DNA from: Protea cynaroides
Taxonomy: Eukaryota; Streptophyta; Magnoliopsida; Proteales; Proteaceae
Assembly: GCA_028583415.1 (NCBI GenBank)
Contig: CM053270.1
Span: 52,958,173-53,022,172 of the forward strand
Direction: 5' to 3'
Length of the DNA: 64,000 nucleotides
A program made the translations under genes and the position numbers. Below the pieces are notes generated by a model. That model saw only the letters and a program-made list of their open reading frames with translations, was not told where the DNA came from and did no database searches. Below are positions 1 to 13,203 of the stretch, piece by piece (within the stretch, counting starts at the first letter, position 1; every line of letters begins with the position of its first letter).

Positions 1-1591
1 TCTCTCTCTTTCTCTCTCCTCCAGTTTAATGGTAGATCTAATGAGGGTTTGCTCCTCTATTAATGATCACCATTAATTGAGATAAACCAAACCTTAGTAC
101 AATAGGTGGTTCGTCCCTTTGGAAGAGAGTTCATACCTCACTCTCTCTTCCAGTAGCCATGGTAGACTTAGTGGTGGAACACTCTATCATTAATGGCTAC
201 TATTAATGGAATGACCAAGAAGCCGAACCCTAGAGAATAGAATGTTTACCCACCTCGTTGTTAGGGATGGAATGAGTCAATGGTGACTTTAATATCTTCC
301 CCTAGCTTGGAAGATGATTCTTACTGACTGGAAACCATGGTATGAGTATTGGGATGAAATGCCCCAATAATGGAGATTCCAGAACTCTAGTTCGAGTGAT
401 CTTTAAACTCGATCTAGAGGATGTTCACCAGGGGCATATCCTTTGAAGACACTGGAGGCATATCCTCTAAAATTCATCGGAGGTTCCGTATACTTGGTCC
501 TATGAGCATGATAGGTATCCGGAGGATAAGCCAGAGGGAATACCATCTAGTGTTGTCTCCGAATTACCTTCTGTCTGCTCACTGTGATGTTAACCTGATC
601 ACAGAAGGTTATCCGAAGGATGTGCCTGATGACATACCATCTGTCTACACCCTTCAATTTATTTGAAAATAGGAGATAATTATTCTAAGTGTTAGCCGGA
701 GGGAAGAACTGGAGGATGTTTACTCCGAAACTTCTATCCGTTTTTTATTCAAAATGCTAGTTTGCCTAGTTAGGATTTATTGGTTCAACCATTGGGTTCC
801 TAACTTATCTTGGGACTCGTGTATGTGCATGAAAGGCTAGCCCATATTGGTTAAAAGCTATACAACGAACTAATGAATCATTATCAAATTAAATATCGGA
901 CTCGGGAAAAGTGTTAGCCTTCTATTTGGCTTTGCCTTGCAGCTGCACTTTAAGTGTTATCTGATAAGGGGTCAGGTCCATAGTAATTAGGGCATATTAA
1001 CACGTTTACTTTTATGCTGATAACATGCTATGGTTGTGTGTGTAACATGCTATGTTTATGCATATAACATGCCATCTAATGACTGTTATTATTGAGCGCC
1101 ATCTAATGACTATTATTATTGAGCATGCATTTGCATAACAATAATTATGTATGCTTTGTATGATGATTGTTGTTTGGATATGATGGCAGTGTGGCGTGTG
1201 GGAGTACAATGCACGAGCCATATCGTTTTGATGCTATTACCCTAGTAGAGGCATGGTGGTCCATGTGAGTGGTGCCGAGGGTCCTTGCTGGGGTATGGCC
1301 TAGTTTATTTTACATGTATCTGATCACCATGTATGATGGTGCATGTGGCGTGTGGGAGCATGGGCACACATATCATGTTGGGATTGCCAACACTCTAACG
1401 GGCACACGGTGATCCATAGGAGTGGAGCTGGGGGTCTTTGCTGGGGTACAGTCCTATTTAAATTGATTCACATGATAGACATAGGTGGTAACATTACCCT
1501 GTTTCCTACGCCCTTCTAATGGGGGTCAACATATTGGCATAGGCTCATAATTCCAAAGGTTAGGTGACTTGAGAGAAGAGTCAATGATGTG
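1..1591. repeat. Non-coding repeat sequence, probably old LTR DNA
   Basis: I see no credible gene. From about 1170 to 1480 there are two imperfect copies of a ~150-bp unit, marked by repeated gtggcgtgtgggag and by tccttgctggggta / tctttgctggggta. The style of this sequence and its continuity with the 1592-4803 block suggest the U3/R part of a Tekay-type gypsy LTR whose start I cannot place. At 420-480 a short motif (ggcatatcct) is repeated. The family assignment is inference. Confidence 0.4.
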
Positions 1592-1928
1592 TTGGAGCAT
1601 GGTAACTGATGTGTGACAGAGTCTATGGTGGGAGGTAACATGCCTGAAAGGTTTGGAGACCTGGATGGGGGTTCACTTATAGAAGGAGTTTAGTAGTCTG
1701 GGGACTCATTCTTCTTCTACCATGCTCGATGTATGAGAGTTGGAGGCTAGCGGCCTTAGGTGGGACCAAAAAAGTTAGCTGAATCTCACTATGACACTAT
1801 AGTAGTACATTTGCTAGAGACTTATCTCATTTCATTGGATGATGCATGCATGTGATACTTGACTTCTCATTGAGCTGGGGTAGGAACTTACCCTCGTATT
1901 GATACATCTTTTCTAAATGTTGATGTAG

Positions 1929-2054
1929 GCAATTACACTATGGCTGAGTTAATGGAGGACTCGTTAGTTAGCAATGCCACTGGTGCTGAGGATGCTGTGG
2001 GAGGGCATGGTGAGGGTTGCACTTGCAGTGACTGCGTCTACTCTTGGCGCACCC
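1929..2054 (+). other. Acceptor-flanked conserved mini-ORF in an LTR (family 1, copy 1)
   Basis: After a T-rich stretch and the acceptor-like sequence gatgtag, an open frame reads N-Y-T-M-A-E-L-M-E-D and then an acidic/Gly region ending C-T-C-S-D-C-V-Y. Equivalent ORFs occupy the same position in three other LTR families here (4148-4268; 10926-11078 and 19455-19576; 51612-51733 and 57930-58051). The shared features are a T two residues in, an acidic/aromatic pair, and a terminal C-x-C-x-x-C-V-Y. The function is unknown. Conservation could also reflect RNA or packaging constraint rather than translation. Confidence 0.45.
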
Positions 2055-2168
2055 CTCTCTATACTTTTCCTTTTATTTTGACTCTGATGTGGATAGGCAA
2101 TGAGATCTATCTGAAACAATGTTTAGAGATTTACTCTTTAATTGAGGATATTTGTATATGAGATACTA

Positions 2169-4536
2169 TGTAAGACCCGCATGCCACGAACCCGGCCTAA
2201 CCTTACATTTTGTGTCGAGACCCGCCTACATATCATGGTTGAGCCAAGTGGACCAAGTGTGTGAAGAAACCCAAGACCCAATATGAAAATTTACCCAAAA
2301 ACAGTCAAAATGAGGGTAAGGTCGCAGGTTTTAACAGGCAGGTCCGACCCTCCCATCGACCCTCACCATCGACCCTCAACCATGGGTCGCAGGGTCTATG
2401 AGTTGTCCGACCCTCCCATCGACCCTCACCATCGACCCTCGGCATTCGGGAAAAACAGCACGAACCAAAAATTGAGAAACCTTCCTAATTTCAATTGGAA
2501 CCTTTCCTAAACTCAATGAGACTTATTTTGGGAGATTTTGCCCTATAAATAGGACGTCCCTAAGCCTCTTTCACTCCCTTTATAACCCTAATTGGATTGA
2601 GAGAAAGAGAAGAGAAGGAAGAGAAGAAGAGAAGGAAAACTTGAAGAAAAGGCTAAGGAAGAAGAGGAAATTCAGAGGAACTCTGAATCTCAGCAAAACT
2701 AAGGTATGAATACATTCCCCATGAATTATTTAAGACTTTAGAATTGTTTATGAAGATGATATGATTTAGAAGAAACCCAAATCATCCATCCATGGTTAGG
2801 TTTTCATGAAAAACCATGGAGGAGATCATTAAAACCATGTAAGTGAATAAAGTATAGTTCTAAACTATAGAACATGTATAGAATGGATTGTGGAAGTAAG
2901 CCATAGGACCCAAACATGGAAGAATGGACGAAATCTGATCTTTTCGACTCAAACCATGGAGGGTCGCACCTAGGGTCGATGGTAGATCCGACCCTAGCAT
3001 CGACCCTCAGTGTTCGGGAAGTTCATAATGGAGGGAGGGTCGATAGATCCATCGACCCTAGCACCGACCCTACCTCCGACCCTCAGTTAACAGAATAGTT
3101 TTTAAATTCTGAATAAATTCTAATTAAATTTTATCGACTTTGTTAGGTCTTCTAGCAATATAATAACATTAAAAAGGTGATTCTAAAGCTTGGAGGAGGA
3201 TCTATTAACAAGCTAAGGTGAGGGAACAAGACCTAAACTAACTGGTTAATAATAAACTATTTTATTTCTTGAGTCCAATGCCATATTGATTCTATGCGTG
3301 TATGCTTGTATGTTCATTTAACATGTCATCCAATATTTCTATTATTTGTCCATGCCTATTTACTTTATTGCTTATAACATGATGATGATGATGATGATAG
3401 GAATAGGCATGTGAATGTTTGTGTTTGGCTAGTGTATATGGTGCGGGTAGGGATGGTATCAACCGGTACAGCCATGACCGTTCTTCATGGGGTGTATATT
3501 ATGCCATGGTCTATTCAAGTCATGTCCATTAAGCAAGTGTTAGTGTGCTTGATGCGAGGGGAGCATCAGGGGGAGGACGTGGCATTGTGGTTCAGCCTGG
3601 TCCCCAGACTCTAGCTCTATCTCTACTCAAGCCTTGTCCACTAATATCGTCGTATCACCATTACCTTAGCGGAGCTAATATGTCGTAGGGTATCAGGGGG
3701 GACGTGGCATTGTGGTTCAGCCTGGTCATCAGACCCTAGCTCTATCTCTATGGATGTATTGAGGGATGCTGGGGTGAGGCCTTGGATACATTGTTTGGCA
3801 TTAGGGTTGGTTAGTTGCGAGCCCAGTTTGCAAGCCCTCGCCAACAGGGGCTTACATGTTGGTATGGGCAACCGGTACAGCCATGCCATTTTCATGGGGT
3901 GTATATTGTCCATGGTGGGTGCATGTGGGGCGACGGTGCCGTTTTCATTGGGCGTTTCCACACACTTGTGTATAGAGGTGCGGCGGCCACCTATCCTTTC
4001 TATAGCACATTGCAAACTTTAAACTAGACCAAAGATATGAATTGATTGCATGCATATGGATTGTTGCATTGTTTTGTTTACTCACTGAGCTCAAGTTGGA
4101 GAGCTGACCCTCGCGCGCGTAATTCTTTTTAGTTTCTGATGTTGCAGGTATTACGATTGAAGATTATGTCGACACGCCAACATATGAACATGTGATGGCT
4201 ATGATGAGCAAGCTGTGGCGGACGAACATGGTTCGTTAAGCAAGTGTTTCAGCTGTGGATACGCTTAGTGTTTAGATTTCGTATTTGGATATTGTAATAT
4301 GTATTAAATTATGTTTGGGTTACTTGAAAATAATTGGAATATTAGTTATTTATCATGATTAGATCTCAGTTCATTATCTGTAAGACTTCCGCTATTTACT
4401 TTATTACCTCTGATTAATGTGGAATGTGTTTTGGTTTATCATATGTGGGATAGCCTATTTTGAGATCCTGGTTGAACCATTGGTTTGTTGACGGTTCATC
4501 ACACCATTCTGGTTGGTGCAGAATTGGGGTGTGACA
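2169..4536 (+). mobile_element. Solo LTR of a Tekay/Del-like Ty3/gypsy element
   Basis: The element starts TGTAAGACCC and ends GGGTGTGACA (TG...CA), with no PBS or PPT beside it. Perfect 5-bp target duplications TACTA flank it (2164-2168 and 4537-4541), and copy 2 of the surrounding block (about 41101) is the empty site. Its length is 2368 bp, matching the 5' LTR of the 9-20 kb gypsy element once the MULE there is removed. A TATA box (TATAAATAG, 2544-2552) precedes a purine-rich leader with a possible splice donor near 2703 (aag|gtatga). Two clusters of GACCCTC/CGACCCT motifs lie at 2340-2450 and 2940-3090. It most likely arose by intra-element LTR recombination. Confidence 0.92.
4148..4268 (+). 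other. Conserved mini-ORF in solo LTR (family 2)
   Basis: It follows the acceptor-like gttgcag. The frame reads I-T-I-E-D-Y-V and continues to about 4225; after what looks like a 1-nt indel the adjacent frame gives D-E-H-G and then C-F-S-C-G-Y before a stop at 4266-4268. The layout matches the mini-ORFs in the other LTR families. The indel suggests this copy has decayed. Confidence 0.4.
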
Positions 4537-4845
4537 TACTATGGTATTTGTAAAGAACATTGTGTTGAGATATTATAAGACTTCCTTTACTTTATTAAAT
4601 GATATCATTTAGTTGGCATGTTTGTCATTTATTACTGCTTTCGCTATTATTACTCTATTTCCTTCCATTATTATTGTGGTTATTGCTTATGTAAACCGTG
4701 AGATTTGTATGGTAGATCACTGTAGTTGTCAATTGTTTGAAGTATTCGGGTTGTCTTGTGAGTCACCCGGATATCACGTCTGATTCTCTGAATGAGCTGT
4801 GACAGTTAGGATGATCGATGATCCACCAATGGCTATTTTTTTTTC

Positions 4846-5165
4846 TTGGGACCAAACCTCATCTCCTGGTGTTCAAAGCAACAACATACCATTGCTCATT
4901 GCAGCACCAAATCTGAGTATCGTGCTCTTGCCCATGCAGTTGCTGAAATCACATGGCTAGAACAATTACTCTCTGAGCTTCACATTCAGCCTTCCACTTT
5001 ACCTATGCTTTGCTATGATAATTTAGGAGCTGCATACCTCTCTATGAATCCAAGATTTCATGTATGTACCAAACATGTTGCTTTGGACTATCAGTTTGTG
5101 CGAGAAAAAGGCGCCTAGGAAGAAATCACATGGCTAAAACAATTACTCTTTGAACTTTACATACC
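4846..5165 (+). pseudogene. Ty1/copia RNase H fragment
   Basis: The translation shows W-C-S-K-Q-Q-H-T, S-E-Y-R-A-L-A-H and D-N-L-G-A, then T-K-H-V-A-L-D-Y, which is the C-terminal half of a Ty1/copia RNase H (normally S-S-K-K-Q, S-T-E-A-E-Y, D-N-x-x-A, T-K-H-I-E). A second short repeat of the E-I-T-W-L segment follows at 5118-5165. There is no RT, integrase or gag beside it, so it is a dead piece. The same fragment occurs at 41407-41655, and parts of it at 5990-6110 and 39996-40036. Confidence 0.8.
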
Positions 5166-5989
5166 TTATGGTCGTCATGAACGGCTGATCATAGGCAGCC
5201 TAGGCAACTTTTCACAAGCCGACCTCAGAGTCGCATATTGACATGTACGATTTCCCCACTAAATAAAGTGAGACCAGCTCGTCCAAAACAAAATTGCTCC
5301 CTCGACCTCATTGAGTAAGGAGAGCAAGGGAAAACTATTAAGATCGTTCAACATGAGACTAATTAGGAGTCGACACATGGCCTCTTATAGATCAATGACG
5401 CAGGTATGCACGTATCACATCTCGGCATAGTCGCAACCACTTATGGGAAATCATCCCAACAAGATATCTACTGGGTGACCTGCTTTGCAGGGGTTACCTC
5501 CAGATAGCACCCTCATCGGGATTGAGGAGGTGTGCTATGTCACTCTGTAGGCCCATCATTTGCTTGTTACTGGTAATCTGATGATAAGATCCTCATCGGA
5601 CGGCCATGGATTAACTCCACATCGCCATAGCTCCTCCGTTAAAGCAGAAGACTTGGATAGATTCTGAACTCAATACAGTGACCTCTCTAAGACCTTGGAA
5701 GGAGTCCCAAGATTGCTGCAACTGCAAGGGAACACTCCTAGGACACTCCATACTCTACGGATACCCTTACACTGAAGTAAACGGATCTGAATACTTTTAC
5801 GCTATTAGAAACCCTACTCTATTATGAACTTAGTCTTCTACCTTTGAGGTCATTTACTTATCGTCCTTGAGCTAAATTAGGCATCGAAGTGGCCCTTGGG
5901 TTATTCTACCTGTTCAACTTGATTGTCTTTTATCTTTGTGTGACAGGTGTCTAGAATCAAGGGATCGACCAAAATCCGATGATAACAAC
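5166..5989 (+). repeat. Probable Tat-type gypsy LTR fragment
   Basis: The end of this stretch contains taggcatcgaagtggccc, followed by a T-rich stretch and tgtgacaggtg...gataacaaca. This resembles the R-U5 end of the Tat-like LTR at about 32300-32412 (taggcatcggagtgtacccgg ... attgcaggtc ... gtaacac). The first ~330 bp are shared with copy 2 (41715-42058). It lies between two copia RNase H fragments. The exact ends are not defined, and there is no credible gene. Confidence 0.45.
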
Positions 5990-6110
5990 ACGTACCAAAC
6001 ATGTTGCGTTGGACGATCACTTTGCGTGAGAAAAAGTGGCGAGCAAAGAACTGGAAGCATGTTTTATTTTGACTCTGGATCAAATAGTCAATAATTTCAC
6101 CAAACCATTG
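5990..6110 (+). pseudogene. Ty1/copia RNase H C-terminal fragment
   Basis: The sequence encodes R-T-K-H-V-A-L-D-D-H followed by K-E-L-E-A-C-F-I and D-Q-I-V-N-N-F-T-K-P-L, which is the canonical end of a Ty1/copia RNase H (usually D-Q-x-A-D-x-x-T-K-x-L). It overlaps in homology with the end of the 4846-5110 fragment, so the two are not simply one domain split by an insertion. Confidence 0.75.
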
Positions 6111-6130
6111 TGGATTGGGATCCTGTGCAG

Positions 6131-6264
6131 TGAGGCCAAAGTGGCAGTGAGGATCCTAGCCACTCAAAGTAGATCGGGATGTCCTCACTGGCCACTCAAA
6201 GTGCATCGGGATGTGTCCTGATGCACTTTGAGTGGCTAGGATCCTCACTACCACTTTGACCTCA
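6131..6264. mobile_element. Small fold-back (MITE-like) element
   Basis: The left arm 6131-6170 and right arm 6225-6264 are inverted repeats of 40 bp with about two mismatches. Inside, CCACTCAAAGTGCATC and its complement form a second perfect 16-bp stem at 6192-6236. The whole ~134-bp unit can fold into a long hairpin. I found no clear target duplication, so the superfamily is unknown. It lies 31 bp before the copia 5' LTR. Confidence 0.65.
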
Positions 6265-6295
6265 CTACTGATGATCTTTTTCCAACCACTGTATA

Positions 6296-8425
6296 TGTTG
6301 GAACCTTGCCCTGACAGTATAGAGTGAGTTGTCATTGTTGGCAATCTTAGTAGAGTGATATGGAGGAGAGAGAGTGTCTATGGGTCCCACTGACGTCCCA
6401 CTAACAGGCAGGGTGACTGGGTTGGTGCACTGAAAGCAGTTGATGAGAGAGACCAGCAGAAGAAAGAGAATGAAGATCAGAAAGAGGAGAGAGAAATAAA
6501 AAAGAAAAGATGAGGAGAGAGAAAGAGGAGAGAGAGTGGGTGGGGACCAAGTGGGTCCCACCTGGGGTGGCTAGGCTAGCATGGCAGCCAGCCCAGGCCA
6601 GCATGGCCGATGCCTGTGGCACCATGCCAGTAGCAAACCTCGCAAGGCAAGCCAGCAGCAAGCCAGCAGGAAGCCTCGCAAGGATAGCCAGCAGCAAACC
6701 TCGTAAAGCCAGCCAACAGCTAGCCCCACAAGGCCAGCCAGCTGCCAGCCTGGCAAGGCCAGCATGCAGCCAGCCTGGCAAGGCCATACACAGAGCTATG
6801 CCGCAAGTTAGCAGGACAGCAGCAGCACCCGTGCGCGCCTTGCAAGCCTCCTCAAGGCTTGCCCCACATGCGGATCAGCTGTTCGACGAAATTCCCCAAA
6901 GAAAGGCCGACTCAAGACCCTACTGGAAAAATTTGGATTTACTGGGCATTACACACTTTGTTGAGGGGTATTTTGGTTAAAGAAAAAGTGGAAACTTCCT
7001 CGTCAACGGCTCAGATCAAGCCATGATGCATTGATTCGAATCCGGCGTTTCACAAAAAGGCGGGATTCTGTGCTTGATGATCGGTGCGTCAAGATCCCAT
7101 CATGAGTAACACTATTGGTCAGATGCAACTTAAAAATATGCATTGCGATGCATGAAGGTGTTGTTCTTGATTCCATGTGGCGCACGTATGATATACTGGC
7201 GGAGAGATCCAGATCGCGCGGCTATCATTTGGTCCAAGTTCGTCTAACGTGATTAGGACGATCTTAAGGCCCATATTTAATCCCGTGTTTATCTGACTCA
7301 TCCGAAGGCTATTAAGCTAGTTTCTAGGTTCTGCCAATAGGAAATCGACAGTGGACCTGCTGTGTCACCGGCGGCGCGGCTACGGTGCGTCGCAGGTGCA
7401 CAGATGCTCCTCTTAAGATGCTTTTTGGAATTGTCTGATTGGCTGGACTTTGAATAGCCATATCTTGGCCGTCAGATCTCCGATTGAGGCGATTCAATAT
7501 CCCACTGACTTGTCTCTTCGAGTGGAATCCATCTGAAATAAAAAACCAAGTTTTTAGAGAGAAGCAGCTATAGAATTTTGAGAGAAAAAGGTTATGAGGG
7601 CTCTCCTTGAGTAAAAAAATCCCTCTCTACCTTCTTCTATCTGACATAAATGGTCATTTGAATCTTTGGGAAGGAAGTATGAGGAGTTGGTGAAAGTTTG
7701 GTATGGATGATGTCGTGCGAGAAGCTTTAAGAGAGTGCCGAAGTTCCATTCTGTTGAATAAGCCTACCCACCACCATTGGAGAGCTTGGAAAGCCCATTT
7801 TGTGAGCACCACACATGCTGTGATCATGCTGGGAAGGTAATCACGCATACGAACCCTATTTATTTTTACCAATGTCATATGGAAAGAGTTTGTAATCTAT
7901 ATTTGATAAATACTTTGTAACCTGTTAAGTTGGGGGCTTGACTCGAGGGGGGGTTGTTGCCTAGGACTCAGTTACAGCTGAGGATGTGGTTGATGTTGTA
8001 GCATCTGGGTTGTAGGTGTAACCATAGCATTAAAGTAACGTATTGGGTATAATACGAAACCCTAGTTAGGGTATTTCCCCGTGGAGTAGCCATCACATTG
8101 TGTGATAGGTGAACCACGTTACATAGTGTGTCATGTGGATGTGCCTATTTTCGTTGTGCATGTGAAGTGCGTGGGTTACAGGTCTGGGTGTACACACTTG
8201 GTAGGCCAAGCCTCTGCTATGGATACCTGTAGGTGTGTGGCATGGTGTGTTACATGAAATGTGTAAATGAATAGATATGTGAACTAGTCAGCTAAAGGCA
8301 ACACAGCACAGATAGACAGCTCAAGGCAGCGTTGTTTAATCAGTCAGGATTGACCTTACATTGTTGGAAAGATTTTTAATGGTCACTGATTCAACCCCCC
8401 TCTCAGTGTCAACCTAGGAATCACA
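6296..8425 (+). repeat. Sirevirus 5' LTR
   Basis: It begins TGTTGGAACC and ends gaatcaca, followed two bases later by the PBS. The first ~570 bp match 24609-25172, and the last ~930 bp match 33333-34262. The region 6590-6880 is a GC-rich degenerate tandem repeat of ~21-24 bp (units such as agccagcagcaagcctcgca). It opens long frames on both strands, but these are repeat artefacts rather than proteins. Confidence 0.9.
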
Positions 8426-8427
8426 AT

Positions 8428-8439
8428 TGGTATCAGAGC
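8428..8439 (+). other. Sirevirus primer binding site (initiator Met tRNA type)
   Basis: TGGTATCAGAGC lies two bases after the LTR end. This is the usual plant retrotransposon PBS complementary to the 3' end of initiator methionine tRNA, where minus-strand DNA synthesis would start. Confidence 0.9.
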
Positions 8440-8530
8440 TGAGTTCCCTAGGGAGTAAGACTAACAGCTTCGGGTACAGGCAGAAGTGAGAGGCAGTGAA
8501 AAACGGCATCCAGTGAAGATAACCACAGGC

Positions 8531-8996
8531 ATGAAAGAATTTCCTTATTTGACGGGTCAAACTACAGTGTACGGAAGGTCAGGATGGAAGCATACCTGAT
8601 ATCTTAAGGCTATGGAGTCTGGCTTGCAGTAAAGAATGGATACATACATCCCACAGAAGACATCACAGATGCAGTAGAAATGAAAAAAATGGGAAATGAA
8701 GCTAAAGTAGTCACAGCTCTTTTAGCATCTCTTGTTAGCAATGAGCTCACCAGGGTAATCAGCTGCCCTACCTCCAAAGAAATTTAGGACAAACTGAAAA
8801 GTGTGCATGAAGGAGACAATAAGATAAAAGCGACTAAGTTATAAATTCTGAGATCTTAGTTTGAGAGTCTGAAGATGTCTGAAGGAGAAACCATTGAGTT
8901 CTATCTCAACTGGGTGAATGGTATCACCAATGCAATCAGAGCATTAGGTGAAGAGATAAAGAGATACATGTTGTCAAGAAAATCCTAAGGACTTTG
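8531..8996 (+). pseudogene. Sirevirus gag, N-terminal part (pseudogene)
   Basis: The frame reads R-I-S-L-F-D-G-S-N-Y, then R-M-E-A-Y-L, and later T-A-L-L-A-S-L and E-G-E-T-I-E-F-Y, the N-terminal gag pattern of Ty1/copia elements (capsid-forming protein). At least four in-frame stops (TAA, TAG, TAA, TAG) and a frameshift near 8970 disable it. At 8996 the coding sequence stops at the LTR of a gypsy insertion and resumes after 19861 with T-E-E-M-D, so the two parts were once contiguous. Confidence 0.85.
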
Positions 8997-10925
8997 TGCA
9001 AGACCCGCACTCTGAAAACCCGGTCTAAACCTCGATTTTGTGTCGTGACAGGTCTTTCGATCATCACCAGGCCAGACGGGACGAGCGGATGACAAACAGG
9101 TATGAAATCGGACCAAAGACGACCAATTAAACCAGATTTCAGGTTGACTGGTCGATGGTACCGGTCTTGGTACCGGTCGACCGGTATGGCCTGCACAGCT
9201 ATGTGCGGGAATCTGGAAATTGGTCTCTACGGGTCCCGCTTTCCTGATTTTGAATCATAGAAATTTCTTAATCCTAGTAGGGTTACTAAACCCTATTTTT
9301 ATCCTACAAATACACCCTTAAGCCTCCTCAAATCCTTTCCATTATCTCTCGCAAACCCTAGAGAAGAGAAAAAGGTAGGAAAGGAGAAGGAGCTAGGAAG
9401 AAGAAGAAGGTGCCGCCATTACCGTTCGACGAAGCTCACTCTACGCCGGTCAATGGTAAGTGTTTTAATTATTCTTCTTATCCTATGTTAGTTTTGTGGG
9501 TGGAGCAATACCATGCAAAGTAGGTATTGATCTAAAACCCTATCTGAACCTTTAAACCCTAAGTTGCCGTCAAACCATAGATTTGAGTTTCGAGATAATA
9601 TTCATCAAAATGAGACTCGAATGAGTTGGGGATAACTCTCACTCCAAGTTTAGACTTAGAATGGATAGGAGAAACCCTGAAAATCCATGGAGAATGATCG
9701 ATGGTAGTCGAAAAACCCAAGTATGGTCTTCCAGAGACATACCGGTCGACTATACCGGTTGCACATAGTGCGACCGGTATGTTGCCACCGGTATCCCTCG
9801 GGAGGCTGGTCTGTGGGGACCGGCTGACCATACCGGTCGCCAGTCTTTCCCACAGAGCTGCGACCGGTACATGCCACCGGTCAGCTCTGTGAGGGTATTT
9901 TGTAACCGTGTTGGTTTTCGACCAACATGAAACCCTAAACAATATATTCTACTGAGACCCTAATAATATTGTAGGACTTTGTGACATATCGTTTGGATCT
10001 TGCGACGTGGAGCAAGTTATCGAACGAGCATCAGGTAAGGGAATCTGACCTAAACCTAATAATTAATGGACAGTAAATTATTGTTAATCACCTGATTATA
10101 TGAGATGTGTTGTTTGTGCATATTCACATGCCATCCTTTACTTTCAGTTATTATTACTGTTCATGCATTGATAAGATGTGATTGTTAGGCATGTGATTGT
10201 TTTCGTTAGTGTGTGGAGTGGGGCATGGGCCTGGGATCGCTCTTCACATTAGCACCCTTTGTAGTATTCTGTCTTAACATGCTTGGTACGGGTGGGGTAT
10301 CAGGGGAAGGTCATGGTACGGTGGTCTCCGATATTTATGTTGTCCCGGCCACGGTTATGTGGTACTGTGGTCTCCGAGTCGACGCTGGCTTGTCCACGAT
10401 GCTTTAGCTCTATCTCTATGCCGTAGGGAGTTATGTTGGGATAGGGTCTACTGCGTATTGTTTCTATCCTAGTGAGTTAGTTGCGGATAGGGCATCAGGG
10501 GAGGTGTGGGAATGTCTTAGCTCTATCTCCATGCCGTAGACGGCTGTGCTGGGATAGAGCATACATTGATGACATATATGATTGGTTAGTTGCGAGCCCA
10601 GTTTGTGAACCCTGGCCAGTAGGGGCTTAGGTACTGGTATGGGTAGAGTATCAGGGGAGGTACGTGGGTATCTTAGCTCTATCTCTATTCCATGATGGGT
10701 GCATGTGGGCCAATGGAGGTGTGATCCATGAGGTACCACACACTCGTGTATAGAGGTGCGGGGGCCACCAAACCTTTCTATAGCACATTGCAAACTTAAA
10801 ACCAGACCACATCATAAAACTGATTGTTACTCATGCATAATATTGTGAAACTGTCTGATTGTCTTACTGAGCTGTGTTGTGAGCTCACCCCTTGTATATA
10901 TACATGTTTTTAGATGTTGGTCCAG

Positions 10926-11078
10926 GTTACACTGTGGACGACTATGTGAACGCTCCGTTACACTGTGGACGACTATGTGAACGCTCCGGCGTACGGTGGT
11001 GTGGCTGCTCTGGATGTACAAGCAGGGGAGGACGAGCATGATGGTTCATGCGAGTGCCCTTTCTGTCTGTACTTGTGA
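10926..11078 (+). other. Conserved mini-ORF in gypsy 5' LTR (family 3)
   Basis: It follows the acceptor-like ttggtccag. It encodes G/Y-T-V-D-D-Y-V-N-A-P and ends near H-D-G-S-C-E-C-P before a TGA. A 31-bp tandem duplication at its start breaks the frame in this LTR. The 3' LTR keeps the unduplicated form. Confidence 0.45.
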
Positions 11079-11147
11079 TGGATTTTTATTTAGTTGTTCC
11101 CGTTATTTTTGTTTGGTATTAAGAGATGTAAAAGATATTATAGTTTA

Positions 11148-12691
<1,544 letters not shown>

Positions 12692-12922
12692 TATAGTTTA
12701 TGTTTGGATTTGAATAATTGGATATTTTATTTAAATTATCAATAGATACTCATTTCATTCTATTTAAAGTCTTCTGCTGTAATATTTATATTCTGATTGT
12801 TGGTTATGTGTAATGGTTTGTATGAATGGACACGGCCTATTCGAGATCCTGGTGTGAACCGTTGGTTCAATGACGGTTCACTCACACCATAATAGTTGGA
12901 TCAGAATTGGGGTGTGATAACT

Positions 12923-12934
12923 TGGTATCAGAGC
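12923..12934 (+). other. Gypsy PBS (initiator Met tRNA type)
   Basis: TGGTATCAGAGC starts four nucleotides (actt) after the LTR end. The same spacing and sequence occur in the minus-strand relative at 57627-57638. Confidence 0.9.
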
Positions 12935-13203
12935 TCTTGGGCTCTGTTCCACCTAACCATATTACACTTAACTGAGTCGATGAACTGAGTTAGGAAAAAT
13001 TAAAAATCATAATACAAACGCACCCTAAGCATTGTTTGACCTTGAGACTGCGAGCCAACTGTGCCAAGTCGCGGCTCATCTCGCGCTGAGTGTCCCTGAT
13101 CTCCATAATACTCATCATGGTGTCGGAGGGAGGCTGAGATGGTCCAGCGGTAGATGTAGATGGTGGTGCTGCAGGTGTAGGCTGTGGAGCTGACGCTGAT
13201 ACT

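Larger units (their letters stand above)
1592..5496 (+). repeat. Mosaic repeat block, copy 1 (LTR end + copia RNase H + Tat LTR piece)
   Basis: This block reappears at 40530-42058 with the same order of parts and high identity by eye. It comprises the end of a gypsy-type LTR (to about 4803, ending ctgtgaca), a short spacer with a T-run, a Ty1/copia RNase H fragment, and the start of a Tat-like LTR. Copy 1 is interrupted at 2169-4536 by a solo LTR that copy 2 lacks, so that insertion postdates the duplication. Copy 2 is cut at its right end by a different LTR. Confidence 0.75.

Noticed and set aside
6510..6980. Open frame of 156 codons, Ala/Ser/Gln-rich, and its minus-strand partners
   Set aside because: It is produced by the GC-rich degenerate repeat of the Sirevirus LTR; the same appears at 24860 in the other LTR.
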